A stretch of DNA of 64,000 nucleotides from Branchiostoma floridae (Eukaryota; Chordata; Leptocardii; Amphioxiformes; Branchiostomatidae). Below the pieces are notes generated by a model. The model was not told the origin of the DNA. It was given only the letters and a program-made list of their open reading frames with translations, and did no database searches. Position 1 is the first letter of the stretch. The number at the start of each line of letters is the position of its first letter. Of the stretch, positions 1-11,974 are shown in pieces. A program made the position numbers and the translations under genes. Location of the stretch: positions 19,809,870 through 19,873,869 of the forward strand of contig NC_049989.1 of assembly GCF_000003815.2 (NCBI RefSeq). Reading direction: 5' to 3'.

Positions 1-845
1 ACCTCTTTGGTTGGATGCAAAATGTAATGCGTAGATTTCAGCAGAAGAAGTATAAATGTGTACTGTGTAAAATCTTATTGAGTACAGACTTTTGCTAGCT
101 GTAAGTTTCTGTATATTACTGTGTCACTTGTATATATAGCAGAGAACAGTCTAAGGCGTCACTGAAACAGAAAGAAAATATTGTCTTGATCACATAACAT
201 CTTACTAGTACCAACAAAAAGCAAAAATCTACAAAAGTTCAGGTGTGACATCTTGCCAACTGCTTTGCTGATTGTTTAACAGTTAGCTACAATCCGTTGT
301 TTTCTACTATTCTTTGGAAATGTATGTTTTAATGTATTAGAATCCGATCCATCTTTTCAACTTGTACGATATTTTTACAATCAAAAATGCCCTGCATAAT
401 GCCTCGCATCGGCTCAAGCACAGTGCACCATTAAACTATCTAAATTCTCGTCAATCCCCACACACTGGTTTTACTAAAAAAACTATATACCGTTCCTTGG
501 AAATATGTTTCAATGTGTCCGAATTCATGATCACTATCTTTTCAAATTGTACGTTACTCTTACGATCGAAAATGTCCTGCAGGACCTCCTGCAGCTGCAT
601 ATATAGACGCACGCCCCCCTCCCACCCGCACGTAAACTGTTCCAATCGTTGCACAATAAACTTGACTGTATACCCTCCACAAAATCTTTCGTCAAATGTC
701 GTGCTCATTTTACTCACATGACACTACGCCTTAGAATGTAATGTTATATTTTAATACATCCGAATTCCAGAAAGATAACTTTACAAACTGTACCAATTTC
801 TGTACGATAAAAATCTCACCTCCTCCGCACCGTCAACGCCCGTGA

Positions 846-1060
846 GGGTATTTACCGGAATAACCCGAAATGACCCGGAATAACCCGGAATAACCGTAAT
901 ATTTCTTGTTCCCATGGCCATATATACATTATTTTATGCCAAAATATTGCATTCTGCGATCTTAACTTATCAAAGCACACTGTATTTCGGTAGCTTTCAT
1001 CCTTTATTAAGGTTATTCCGGGTTATTCCGGGTTATTCCGGGTTATTCCGCTAAATACCC
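846..1060. mobile_element. Short foldback element with arms of 10-bp repeats
   Basis: The left arm 846-895 and right arm 1011-1060 are near-perfect reverse complements of about 50 bp. Each arm consists of GGGTATTT, a short link, then about four copies of the 10-bp unit CCGGAATAAC. The 115-bp centre has no coding potential. Arms built from 10-bp tandem repeats recall the Drosophila Foldback (FB) architecture. The same design recurs in the larger element at 27691-29204, with a different unit sequence. Confidence 0.75.
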
Positions 1061-1236
1061 GGACCCGTCAACGCTATCGCAAAATGAACCGTGCGATTTA
1101 ACGACAACTCCTCAAATGTTACATGACCAGTGTTTTACTGCAAATCAAGAAACATTTTCCTTTCCTAGACTTTGCTAATGAGCGCTGCAATGTTTTCTGT
1201 ACGAGTAGAGGTCATGGATAAACAGTATTCTTACAA

Positions 1237-1352
1237 CGTTTATTTGAAGGGCTAAGAAGGGCTGAGAATTGTCGTAAAAACGCACGGTACATTGCGTTTA
1301 TTTGAAGGGCTGAGAAGGGCTGAGAATTGTCGTAAAAACGCACGGTACATTT
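1237..1352. repeat. 58-bp tandem duplication
   Basis: Two adjacent copies of a 58-bp unit beginning CGTTTATTTGAAGGGCT and ending near CGCACGGTACATT. They differ at very few positions. No coding role is visible; the duplication is inside the presumed P450 intron. Confidence 0.85.
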
Positions 1353-1625
1353 TGCGACCATAGCAGACCCATCCAAGGACGAACCATTAAACCGGGGACA
1401 AAGCCGGGCGCCTGCGGCGCCCCGGCAAAAAATGTTTCGATTGAACGATAAATGATGTAATTCATTAATTTACTCTCTAAAGTTATAGTTGGACAAAGTT
1501 TCATTACTTCTAGTAAGGTTATGGCTGATTTAAAAGCTATGGGACTGATGTTGATGATGATCTTATTTCATTGCTCTTATTTAGGAGTGATAGTATTTGG
1601 TTGTAGATGAACAAGATGTGGTTAC

Positions 1626-4600
1626 CTCCGATGACCAGGTAGGGCGGCAGAGCTGTAAACGTGGTGATGTCGATTTTCCTCGCATTCTCCACAAAAGCAT
1701 CCTGCGGGTTTTTGTGGGAGTTCACATCGACTCCGAACGCCGTGCTGGCTATCACGTCCATGCTGAAGCAACCGAAGACCCTCGGGGGGAAAAACGAAAA
1801 AAAACTTCACTTTTTTTTATCCTCGGTTTTGTTTAGCCAGGGTAGCCCAACTCAGTGATATCACATTGCTTTTCAGTGGGGCCCATGGAACACATGTAAC
1901 AGAAGATAAAATGTCTAGGCTATGTGTGATGTACAAAAAATCTAATAAACTGGTGGATATGTGTATGCAAACTTCTAAGTATCTGATACCAGTTCATTTA
2001 AAGAAACATGAAAATGCCATGCATTTAAGTAACAGAGTTATAAAACTTGGATTGATGTTTGGAAAAAATCGTATTTTCCAAGAGCTACCGTAGAGTGGTA
2101 AAAGTATACTGGCTTTGCCTATGCACATACAAATGTCAAGTTGCTTTTTGTTTGACCTTTCTGTCGAACAATATTTTTGCTGGTCTCATCAATTGTATTG
2201 GGTGGGATAGGGTTGTTGGTTGTGGAATAATTGTGACCGCTTTGAGCTACCATACCTTTTGACATCAAACGTCGTTCCCTCCGAGCACATCTTCTCTAGG
2301 TTCTCCATGAGATGATTCGCGCATTTGTTTATCAGAGGTACCATCTGCCACGCGTGGATAACAACAACACTGAATGTATTAGCTTCTGGGCCTTCTTTGG
2401 GCTCATAATACACTTTTGCTGACCATTTCTTTTTTGTACTGGGTCGCTGATTGCCGGCCGTCGCTGATTCATTTAATTGGCTTGGTCGAGGCTAGAATGT
2501 ATCCTTTGGGCTTTTTACATTACCTCCACTTACCTCTATACACTTCAGCTTTTCAGTCAAGGAAATATACACGACTTAATACCTGAAGTTATGTAATCCA
2601 AACGAGTGGGAAACAATGTAAATAGAAGAAAATATTATAAGTATTCTTACTATTTCTTTAAAATTGCTATTGTCGTTTAGTGCTCGACAAAACTTACATG
2701 TTTATATATCATTAATTTTCAATCCCTAAAGATGAATGTGGGATGGCAAGTGAAAGGTTTATTTTTTCAGAAAATCTTGTCTAGTTGTAAAGATTTAATT
2801 AGAGATATCAGTTTCATTCCTGGATGTACATAAACCACTAGTTGTTTGTTAGGTAAAGGTTAGTTTTTCCATAAGTACATAAACCACCTACCATTTTTAT
2901 TTTCTCCGGACTGAAAGCAGGAGTCAGAACCCCCCGGACCCGCTGATGGTCAGGAATAAATGGAGCAAAGGTCAGGCCGTGAGCAGGGAGTCCAATGGGT
3001 AAAGGGAATGGCTACGGGGATAAAAACAAAACAAAGATTTTATGCATTTCGTAAAATATATTAAGTAGTCGTAACTTTTTTCGTTTCATTCAACACTATG
3101 AACTTTTCCCCCTAATTTTGTTGTGGGTATCCTATATGGCAATGAACATGTAAATAGTAGGTCATTCTTTCTACTGCTGTGAAATTCTTTAAAAGAGGTC
3201 TCTACCGGGCGGTAACTACCAGGCCCGCCGCTAGGAGCGCGATTTAGTCACGCTGTTGCCCGGCCAGGACTGCGCAGAGTACTAGTAATATCCAGTGATT
3301 GTCTGAAGCTTTTGAACGTCTTCCGAGACGAAAAGACTCGAAGAGACATTAGAAACATCTCATATAACATTTACCTTCCTGAACGGAAAACTTGTGGAGT
3401 CCATGACGAGAATCTGCTTCACCATCTCAAGATCGCTGACAACCAGCTTGGGGTTCAGACCCTCAAATATCCTGCACAAACATGGTGGAAGACGAACATA
3501 AGTAATACAGTATTCTTTTTTCAATATATAAAACTGGAGATATTGTTTTGGTTTATGTGGACTACTATGCCTCTCGCCATTAATTTACATCTGTCTCGAA
3601 ATTAAAGTTTTCGGAACTGTAATGAATGAATTAATTGATTAAATGATGAATGACCGAAGCAATGAAGACACGCATGGACGAATGAATAAATGAATCTATG
3701 AATGAATGAATGCACGAATGAAATACATTTAATGTTTATCAACACGTCTTGCGAAAATGTATGAATTTGACTAGAGCAGTAATAAAGATGCAAACCTATC
3801 TAAATGTGCAAACCAACATGCTACATTAATCAACATGAATTAACGAATGATTAACAAATTAGTAAATAATGCAAATAATAAAACGTACCTGTATACTCTA
3901 CCGTATTTTTGGCACCACTCTGCAAATGCCGCTCTCTGTCCCTACGGACGAAAAGCAGATGATAATTGATGATTGGAAAACATTGGAGACAAATAACGAA
4001 CCCTATTCGTTCATTGGTGATCAACAATTGAGTGTCATCAATTCAGAGATACCATACACCAAGGTAAGGCCAAAGCAAGTAAATTCTATGGATAGCATCG
4101 TTACCAGCGTGCACGTTGATTACTTTCGTCCGATTTTGAAAAAGAAAAACAGTTTCCCCCTAGGGATATGGTCAGCATGACCGGAAAATGCTGAAATAGG
4201 AAAATATATGTCGGGTGGCAGCTTTGATTATAGCTGTAGAAGTGACACTATATAGTGAGACAGCCTTGAGTGTAGTTTCGAACTTGGCAGCTAGGTGATA
4301 CTAGTCTACCGTTTTATTTGTGTGTGTACATCTTATATACAGGAGTGAAACGCTTACAGTAAGACCGTACTTTATCAATGACACCAATTACTGCTACAAC
4401 GTTTATGAGATTTTTCTTTTTAAGATATAGGCATATTGTCATTTTTGTTGTTTTTCGCCCTCTCCCATCAACTTTGTAGTTTGTACATGACGTTATACAT
4501 GAAAATTATTTTGCTGTGGCCTAACCTGAAAATACCCTGACCTCACCTTTCTGTAGGTGAGAAAGTTCCCGACGAACGGCAGCGGGGAGGGGCCTGACAC

Positions 4601-5264
4601 GCCCAGTCTCCGCAGGACGGACATGGTGCGGTAGACATAGCTGGGAACAACATCCAAAACCTGATGTGAGGTACAAGACTGTAACGAGCAATTTCCTAGT
4701 AGTTGTAAACCTAATTTGTGCCACGAAGTTCTCGTTAATACCTAAATTTCATGTGTCGTCAGGATGATTTTTTATCATTGAACAGGATCTAGAGTGTAAA
4801 TGATATTTCTTTACACGTTTTTGGTTTTAAAAAGTTTTTTTTTTTACTAACGTTCGTCTTCGCATAGTCCTACACGCCACACCTGTGAAATTACTACTAG
4901 TATCTTTAAGTGAAACAAGCTGTTGACTGTTTTCACGATGTGGCAGTGTTTCAGGTCACTTCTTAATGCACTTGGCATTCACACTGGAATGTCGCCAGGC
5001 ACGTTATAGTTAACAAACAACAGACTCTTGTCTGTATTCCATTCCACGTCACTGCCAAGAAGGTTGGAAAGACATATCTTTACCAGTCGTTTGTCCAACC
5101 TTTCAATTTTCATAATTGTTACGCGCACACCGTATCTTACAACAAGAACTTTGTATGAATCTGAAGAGTGGATGTAAGAACGACACTTACATGCAAAACA
5201 GGATGATGAACAACAGAAGCAGTCCGTAGGTGAGTGACAACAGGTTCCACTCATCAGTCGTCAT
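1626..5264 (-). CDS. CYP3-type cytochrome P450, 5' part (exons 1-7), runs off left edge
   Basis: Microsomal P450 monooxygenase, N-terminal half only. Exons on the minus strand: 5191-5264 (ATG at 5264), 4547-4640, 3889-3935, 3375-3471, 2892-3011, 2256-2344, 1626-1780. All have GT/AG borders and phases that join without a stop, giving 225 codons plus one base. Exon 1 encodes a hydrophobic membrane anchor (LLLLFIILF). Exon 2 has the proline hinge GPSPLPFVGN. Exon 3 has WCQKYGRVYR, exon 5 LTPAFSPEKIK, exon 6 MVPLINKC, and exon 7 SMDVIASTAFGVDV followed by NPQDAFVENARK, a CYP3 signature. Exon sizes of 94 and 89 bp match, from memory, those of vertebrate CYP3A genes. The I-helix, ExxR and heme-cysteine exons are not in the window, so function and intactness cannot be judged. 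No lesion is seen in the part present. The gene is divergent from the MAM gene, with 1,054 bp between the two start codons. Confidence 0.88.
3619..3724. repeat. Degenerate GAAT microsatellite
   Basis: About 100 bp of imperfect (GAAT)n, with the clearest run GAATGAATGAATG near 3700. It sits in the P450 intron between exons 3 and 4. Confidence 0.7.
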
Positions 5265-6318
5265 CTTGTCTTCCTGGCGCGATTCAAACTTGGGATTTTG
5301 CAGCGAGGACTTCGACTTCGAAGCACCTTAGTCTTGCAAGAGACCTTATAAAGTTGTTCCTTGCGACGTCGCCCGATAAGCTATGTTGGTTGAGGCGTCT
5401 CAGATACGGCAGTGTATAACGGTATGAGTAGACTCACACGGATCTGATGACAGTCGGCTCGCCAGCTCAAGGACATAGACCTTGGCATTGACCCTGTATT
5501 GGCTTTTGCACACGAACGCTAGAAACATCTGATTCAATAATAAGGGGTGGATCTTTAATCTGACGGAGTGGGGTATATGGATCGAAGAATGTACTCTGAA
5601 AAGTAAATACATAATGGAGCTGATATGATATTGGGTACGCAAGAGTTTGGGGTCATCAATTATGCATCATATTGCAAGACGGCTGAAGTTATGTTATCTT
5701 ACGTTACTGTTGTTATAACTCTGCATCCGGGATATCCCGATGGTACTTAAGTGACAACTTCTTGCTCCTAATGATACTCCAGCCCGAAACTGTCATGCAT
5801 GTGTATGTGGGAGGAACGGGGGGGGGGGGGGGGGGGTAGGTCGATGGAAGGGGCGGGTAAGGTCGTAGTATATCGTACGAAAAAGGTGGACGTCCGGAAA
5901 GTGTCAAAATTACCAGGTGGAGGCGACCGACAACGAGACTAAATTAGGCTATACATAGACTTCTAATGGGAGAAAAAGTACAAGCATTCATGGTTATATT
6001 CTCTATCATCTCCATGTCATTATTTCGAGACAAGTGGTCATGCGATCTGGTCATTGCCTAATTACAAGCAGTATACGGTAATCAATCACCCTTTCAACGT
6101 TTTACAATAAAGATACAAACGTCTGTGTCGTTACCCGAGTGCAGGCGACTTTGACTAATTGCTTAGGCCGCACACCTGACGGAAAATGTACAGTGTTTAC
6201 AGTTCACACATAAATTACACAATGGTTCCTTGGGCAGGTGCCAGGGACTGATTTGTCGAGTTTGTGCAAACATTTCCGTGTGCTCGCCAGTCAGTCCCCA
6301 GGCACACATGAAAACATC
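5265..6318. promoter_or_regulatory. Bidirectional intergenic region between the P450 and MAM genes
   Basis: The P450 start (5264, minus) and the MAM-gene start (6319, plus) face away from each other here, so both promoters should lie in this 1,054-bp interval or overlap it. I recognise no reliable TATA box or other element. An 18-base G run lies near 5819-5836. A short inverted repeat (6238-6251 with 6291-6305) sits just before the MAM start codon. Confidence 0.45.
6238..6305. repeat. Inverted repeat just upstream of the MAM-gene start codon
   Basis: GTGCCAGGGACTGA (6238-6251) pairs with TCAGTCCCCAGGCAC (6291-6305), with one bulged base. It ends 13 bp before the ATG at 6319. It could form a hairpin in the 5' leader or be a paired protein-binding site; either role is a guess. 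Confidence 0.55.
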
Positions 6319-9300
6319 ATGGACTCCTGTGTGGCCGTCTGCGTTTTCTTCCTAATCGTGCGACATTTACCAACAGGTGAGAATTTCCTTTAATTTAGAT
6401 CGGTTCTTCTTGCTGTAATCGGCACTGTGGCAGTAATGACAAGTGATAGCCAAAACTGCTGCGTTTGAGGAATTCATTGTTGTGCATAGCTAGCTTGCTT
6501 GTACTCTAGATTTTGGAAATGTCATAACATTAATTTCTACGTGGCTCTGATCTTTTGTATAGTTCCATAGCATGTTTAGGTCGTAGGAGCAGTGGATATC
6601 CCTCTTTTTAGCTACATTGTCCCCCAAGGAACAGCAGGTCAGGGGTTAGATATGTAGGAGCAATGTGTCTAGGGCACCTTTTTTGGAAGGCGGATCACAT
6701 TCAATACATCCGTATTTGTATCATCAATAAGACATAATATAACGATAAATGTGCAAATACTCTGAATATTTCATTGAGGTTTAAGTTTTCCGAAGTCTTA
6801 TTAAACTGTGAATGCGATCCTTGACACCTAGGCCAATGTGCCATATGGCCGTGTGACTTTGAAACCAGTGACCTATGCGGGTACACCCAGGACACCACAG
6901 ATGACCTTGACTGGACACGTAATTACGGAGGATCGCCAACCAGCAGCACCGGACCTTCAGTTGACCATACACTGGGCACATCTTCTGGTAAGAACGGGCT
7001 TTTGTATCATTCATCAACGAATATCTTTTCAGAATACTCTTGTTATATGTGATATCTATGGTAGCTTTGTTTACAATGAGTTCAACATATGAGCTTTCAA
7101 GAAGTAAAAGTTTGTGACTTCGGTCTTCCTTGAAGTTATGTTTACTTTCACAGAAGGGAAGTATTTTTTGTTCTTTACCCTTTCTTCTTTTCCCTTCCAT
7201 GCAAATAAAGCTCAATATTTTCGAACAGAAGGCTGTTAACTACGTTGCTGATAAAGTAGCAGACACGCATTGGTGTTAGATTACATTATGTAGCAAGTAG
7301 CAGGACAGAGCGGTAGAGGCTGGCCACGTTTAATTAATTTATTTGTGTACACCATTTGGACATATTACATTAAACATTATGTAATTGCTTGTACCTTCTT
7401 GCATTTGCTTGCTAACAGTCTCGTGGTTATCTAATATTTTTCTATTCCTTATATATATATATACATTAGGTCATTACATGTACCTGGAGACATCTGTAGG
7501 CAGTCCAGGTCAAGTTGCCCGCCTTGTCTCCGCGCCCTTCCCCGCCAGCGGTACTCCCTACTGCCTGAGGTTCTACTACCACATGTTCGGGGATCACATA
7601 GAGACTCTCAATGTGTACATCAGGAAGCAAGGCATATTAGGAACTTCGGTTTGGAGTATTAGCGGTAACCAAGGAAACGCCTGGACGTTAGGACATGCGC
7701 AGTTGGACGGAAGCAGCGGCTTCAACGTCGTCTTTGAGGCCGTTCGCGGAGACAGCTACAGAGGAGACATCGCTATCGATGACGTCACCGTCAGTGATGA
7801 ATGCCTTCCGATAGCAACAACATGTAAGAGAAAGAATATTGCATATGACTCTCTCTTTCTCTCCCTCCTCTTTCTCTTTCTGTCAAAGCATACTTGAACC
7901 GTTTACTTATAGCAGGCATGACTTTTTACCTACAATATAGGGCAGTAAAAAAATCATCTCGCGCAATTTAGATCGAACTAATCACCAGTGTTATTCCAGA
8001 AGCTAAGATCATAACATTTCTGTCCTCGTTTTCAGTGCTGCCCACAACAACACCATATCCGCTAGCCTCTCCATCCTGCACATTTGAACTGTCGCCAATA
8101 TGTGGGTACAGGCAGGACATTCACGACTCTGCTGACTGGACGTGGCATCAAGGAACTACAGAGACCGGCGCTACAGGGCCTGTCGCTGACCATACACTGG
8201 GCACAACACTGGGTAAGGTCCCTTTCTTTACAATGCACACTCACATGGCTCTGACATTGTGCAGGATATTTGAATACATTGTACTGCACATTTTCTCATT
8301 GCAACAAGGCAATGTATACCGGAAGTCAAGGACGAGGAGGTGTTCAATATATAACTCAAAGGATGATCACTGTTTCGAGAAAGTCATTATAGTTGTTCAG
8401 AATCAGAGATAAACTGACGTCCAGTACACAAAAATGGACGTGCCCAAATGGAGTTATTGGTTTATGGTGTGTATGTGTGCCTATCTGTTTGTTTGTGTTT
8501 CCGTATATTTGTAGTCAGCATAACTTGATATTTGGTAGGTGGATAAGTGTCGCTACGACAAGGCTAATTTGCTAATTTGCTCTTGCAGCAATTGTTCGTC
8601 CTGGGCAAGCCATGGTCTTCATTGTTTGGTTATTATCTATCGTTCGTTACAGGACACTACATGTATTTCGAGGCTTCCGACATCGACCAAGGAGTGACAG
8701 CACGACTGTTGTCTCCTACCCTTCCTATCATCCCCTCGTCTTCAAGCCACACCAGCTACTGCGTGACGTTCTGGTACCACATGTACGGCCCCCATATTGG
8801 GACTCTTATCGTCAACAGGAAAGAGAATGGTGGCTCCGATGTTCCCTTATGGAGCCTGACTGATGAACAGGGCAACGTCTGGCGACAAGGACAGGTAAGT
8901 TATGAAAATATAAAGAATTGATTTGTTAGTACAATGATCTTGTTCACAGGTATTTTCAATGTACTCTAAATCACGTACTTACGCCAATGCATATATAGCC
9001 CTTTAGAAAAGACTAAATTTATTATGGCAAATAGAGACATTTACATACACTACATCAATCCACCATTCTATTCATATTCTTGTAATCAAACTTTTTAGAA
9101 TAGTTGTGCCCATGTGTTCATTGCGTTCTTATTGTTGCCAAAGCTTTCTATCGTATACAACCTGCGAGCAATAGAATTTGTTGACAACAAATTTACTTCT
9201 TAAACGTAAATGTATGTACTTCTCCTCTCTAATTTCAGCTTCCTCTTGACGGCACCACTGAGTCTACGGTAGTGTTTGAGGCAGTTCGTGGCAGCAGCTA

Positions 9301-11506
9301 CAGGGGAGACATCGCCATAGATGATGTTGATGTGATTCAGTACAGAGGCCAATGCGGTAAGAGATAACATTAATAAATTACTGAATTATGTGTTCGTCGC
9401 TGTCAGTTGCTTCTACAATTAATAGTAATGAATATATTAGGGACAAAATTGTATTCACAAGATAATATCGTTAGGTTACAAACATTAACAGATTTTTTTA
9501 ATTGTAGGCCTCTCGTTGATATTTACAGATTCGTCAGTTTGTAAAACTGTCTTGCTATGTTGATAGATATGCAAACAAACAAAGCATTATTCGTTTTGCA
9601 ATTTTTTTTTCAGATTTCATCCCTTCTTCTGCCATGGTTCCTTCCACTTCTACAATCGCCACCCAATCGTCCAGCACAAGTACCTATTTCTCAACGTCAG
9701 GGACACAGTCCTCAGCAACAACAACAGAGCAACCGTCTACAGCAATGCTGACAGAAAAGACATCTCCGGCTATGTCGACAGGAACATCAACGACAACTGG
9801 CAATATCGAAACTGGGACATCGTTAACAACTGAACTTGTCCTTTCTCCTGTCACTGCAATTATGTCTCCCACACCAATCATCTCTTCTCATTCACCCAGC
9901 ACATTAAGTACCTATCCCTCCACGTCAGAAACACTGCCAATAGCAACAGCATCAGGGACTACTACGACAATGTCCACAGATACGTCATCGACAGCCGCCA
10001 CCATTGCAACAGAGCTGTCTTCGATACCCGATAGACCGACCGCGTTGCAGACTGATGCTCCAACAGATGGCCAGGAAACAACAGCAGTCCGAACGTTCAG
10101 AGTAACCCCAACCGAAACTCCATATGCATCGACAACAGTCAACACTGCAACAGGACGAGCATGGACAACCGCCCGGCAAAGTGCGTCTGATTCACCTCCT
10201 CTAGAAGTGCATACAGACGTAACAACTGCAAAGTCGGTCGGTACAATGGTGACAGATTCCACGCGCTCATCTCACTTTACTGGATTCGGTGAGTAAATCT
10301 AAATCATCATGTTTCTGCTAATGACCATTGCCAAGATGTAGCCCCACGGTCAACATGGCTTAGCTTCATAACTGCTTACTTTTTCACTTGCGCTCAACCA
10401 AGACAACTTACGCGCGTTATTAATCAACTTATATTTTGTTAAAAGATTTTACTCTAAAATATAGGATTTTCTAAGCCAAAAATGGCAAAAGTTATGCAGT
10501 CAATTTGCTTAAAGGGGAAATTCAAATTGATTGGAATAGATTCTTTTCCTTGACGTGAAGAGCCCAATTTGGGATTAAATTATTCTCCAAGCAGAGGTTG
10601 AGTCGCAGGTTGAGTCGCTAGTTCCTTTCACTTGAATAGCATGCAGATGTGAACTCAACCGAATTACTAGTAATACTATTCAAATGAATAAGTTAAATTT
10701 GATTCAAACTGATTCAAATTGACAATTTCGAAGTGAACATCGCCGAATATTTAGTGCTCTACTTTTGCCCCATACTTACGCCGCTTCTGTTTACCACAGG
10801 ATTTACCACAGGAACCACAATGGGAGACAATCTTTCGGCTGGACAATCCAACAACTCGGTCACGACTATCGCCATAGCGGTGGCGGTGGTACTGAGTCTG
10901 GTCTGCGGGGGTGTGGCGGGGGTTGTTGCTACGGTATGCTACAGAAAGAAGTAAGTGCCGTTACTATTGATATTTCCTGTTAATGATTAGTTTACATGTA
11001 TATGCGTTATTATCACTCCCATACTTTGTCGTTTCTTACCTCACTATTCTTATCTTTGATAATTTCTTTGATTGAAATTGATGAAAATCATTTTTTGCCC
11101 AAGATATCGATTTCCCTGATGCCTCATAATGTCAATTCCTTCGAATAGGACAAAGTCTCGGTCTATGCACGCAAAAGTAAAGTACGTGACTGAAGAAAAT
11201 CGGTTGGCTTCTACCTGTGAATCCTTCCCCGGGGTTGTCAACGGAAGGGGCGAGTTTGAGAACCCCACATTCGAACACATCTACGAAGAGTTACCTAACG
11301 TGGTGGCAAATCACACAACGTCACGGCAAGTCCAAAGACCAATTTCATCATCGCAGACTGACGTCTACATGGAGATAAACGACGATAAAATTATCGGGGC
11401 AAAAGCGTCATCACATCAAAACGTGCCAACTAATAAGAGCAACGGTCACGTTTCCTCTCCAGTTCAAAGGAATGCGCCATCCCCATCACGTCAAATGGGA
11501 GGATGA
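6319..11506 (+). CDS. Two-MAM-domain type I membrane protein with mucin-like stalk
   Basis: Likely cell-surface adhesion or receptor-type protein; the ligand is unknown. Exons: 6319-6376, 6832-6987, 7470-7823, 8036-8212, 8653-8894, 9239-9356, 9614-10288, 10800-10950, 11149-11506. All phases join, giving 763 codons including the stop. Residues 1-19 are a signal peptide ([10 protein letters not shown]). MAM 1 starts at [14 protein letters not shown] and continues through GHYMYLE to [14 protein letters not shown] 2 repeats the same scheme ([29 protein letters not shown]). Exon 7 encodes about 225 residues rich in Thr and Ser, expected to be O-glycosylated. Exon 8 encodes the membrane span ([20 protein letters not shown]) followed by CYRKK. 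The last exon encodes a cytoplasmic tail with YEEL and YMEI motifs and ends at TGA 11504-11506. The same frame stays open beyond that stop (separate entry). The start was chosen for the signal peptide and clean splice phase. I cannot name an orthologue. Confidence 0.88.
10582..10620. mobile_element. Solo arm of the CCAAGCAGAGG hairpin family
   Basis: ATTCTCCAAGCAGAGGTTGA matches the arm of the complete hairpin elements at 34752-34833 and 59929-60051. No matching right arm is seen nearby, so this looks like a truncated copy in the intron before the membrane-span exon. Confidence 0.6.
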
Positions 11507-11974
11507 GAGAGGCAGACTGATAACAACCACGAGAAAAACGCTAAAGAAGCACTGACCAACCGAAGATGGGAAGCGGAGAACGACTATCTTTCACCGATAT
11601 CTAATAATTCAAATGTGTACAGCCCGCCGAATTTGAACCATATCATGAACGGCAATGAAGACTATGAACGCATACGTAACGATCATTATCAAGACTTGAA
11701 CCCACTTCCACCTGCAGATTATGAAAGCCTTCATCCCGATCACTATCAAAGACTTAATGTCCCTGAGCATGCGCCGAACCCGGACGGATATCAGAGTCTG
11801 CGCCACAGTCAAGAACGACGTTTTGATGTTCATGAGCATGCGCAAAATCCGGACGGGTATCAGAGTTTCCGACGTCACAACCAACATCAAAATCTGCACC
11901 ACCCACCGCATGCACAGGACGACCGCTCTGCATACATGCCAAGCTATCCTGGAGATGGGCATTTTCATGACTAA
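11507..11974 (+). other. In-frame continuation of the MAM-protein tail after TGA
   Basis: After TGA at 11504-11506 the same frame is open for 155 more codons, ending at TAA 11972-11974. The predicted peptide looks like a real signalling tail. It is hydrophilic and contains YERI, YQDL, YESL, YQRL, YQSL and YQSF, all YxxL/I/F motifs, with a short duplicated unit around NPDGYQS. It could be translated by stop-codon readthrough, by an allele lacking the TGA, or not at all. No in-frame intron that removes the TGA was found. Confidence 0.6.

Larger units (their letters stand above)
1..1625. other. P450 intron: no exon recognised, repeats only
   Basis: This stretch lies downstream of P450 exon 7 (minus strand) and should be intronic if the gene is intact. 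I see no further P450 exon. It holds three degenerate repeats of roughly 200 bp (near 318-430, 500-610 and 735-830), each with a motif resembling TTTTAATGTATTAGAATCCG followed by TACGAT...AAAAAT. It also has a short foldback element (846-1060) and a 58-bp tandem duplication (1237-1352). Confidence 0.55.

Noticed and set aside
451-717. 88-codon minus-strand open frame
   Set aside because: It falls inside the degenerate tandem repeats, has no recognisable domain and would be inside the P450 intron.
2892-3011. Apparent frameshift in P450 exon 5
   Set aside because: The first reading used the wrong frame. Starting at the acceptor (TAG/CCATTC), the exon is open throughout and in phase with exons 4 and 6.
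9684-10262. Antisense open frames opposite the Ser/Thr-rich exon
   Set aside because: Low-complexity ACA/TCA codons leave the other strand open by composition; no domain or splice support.
11444-11515. A short intron that would remove the TGA of the MAM gene
   Set aside because: The candidate donor and acceptor would bring another in-frame stop directly after the junction.
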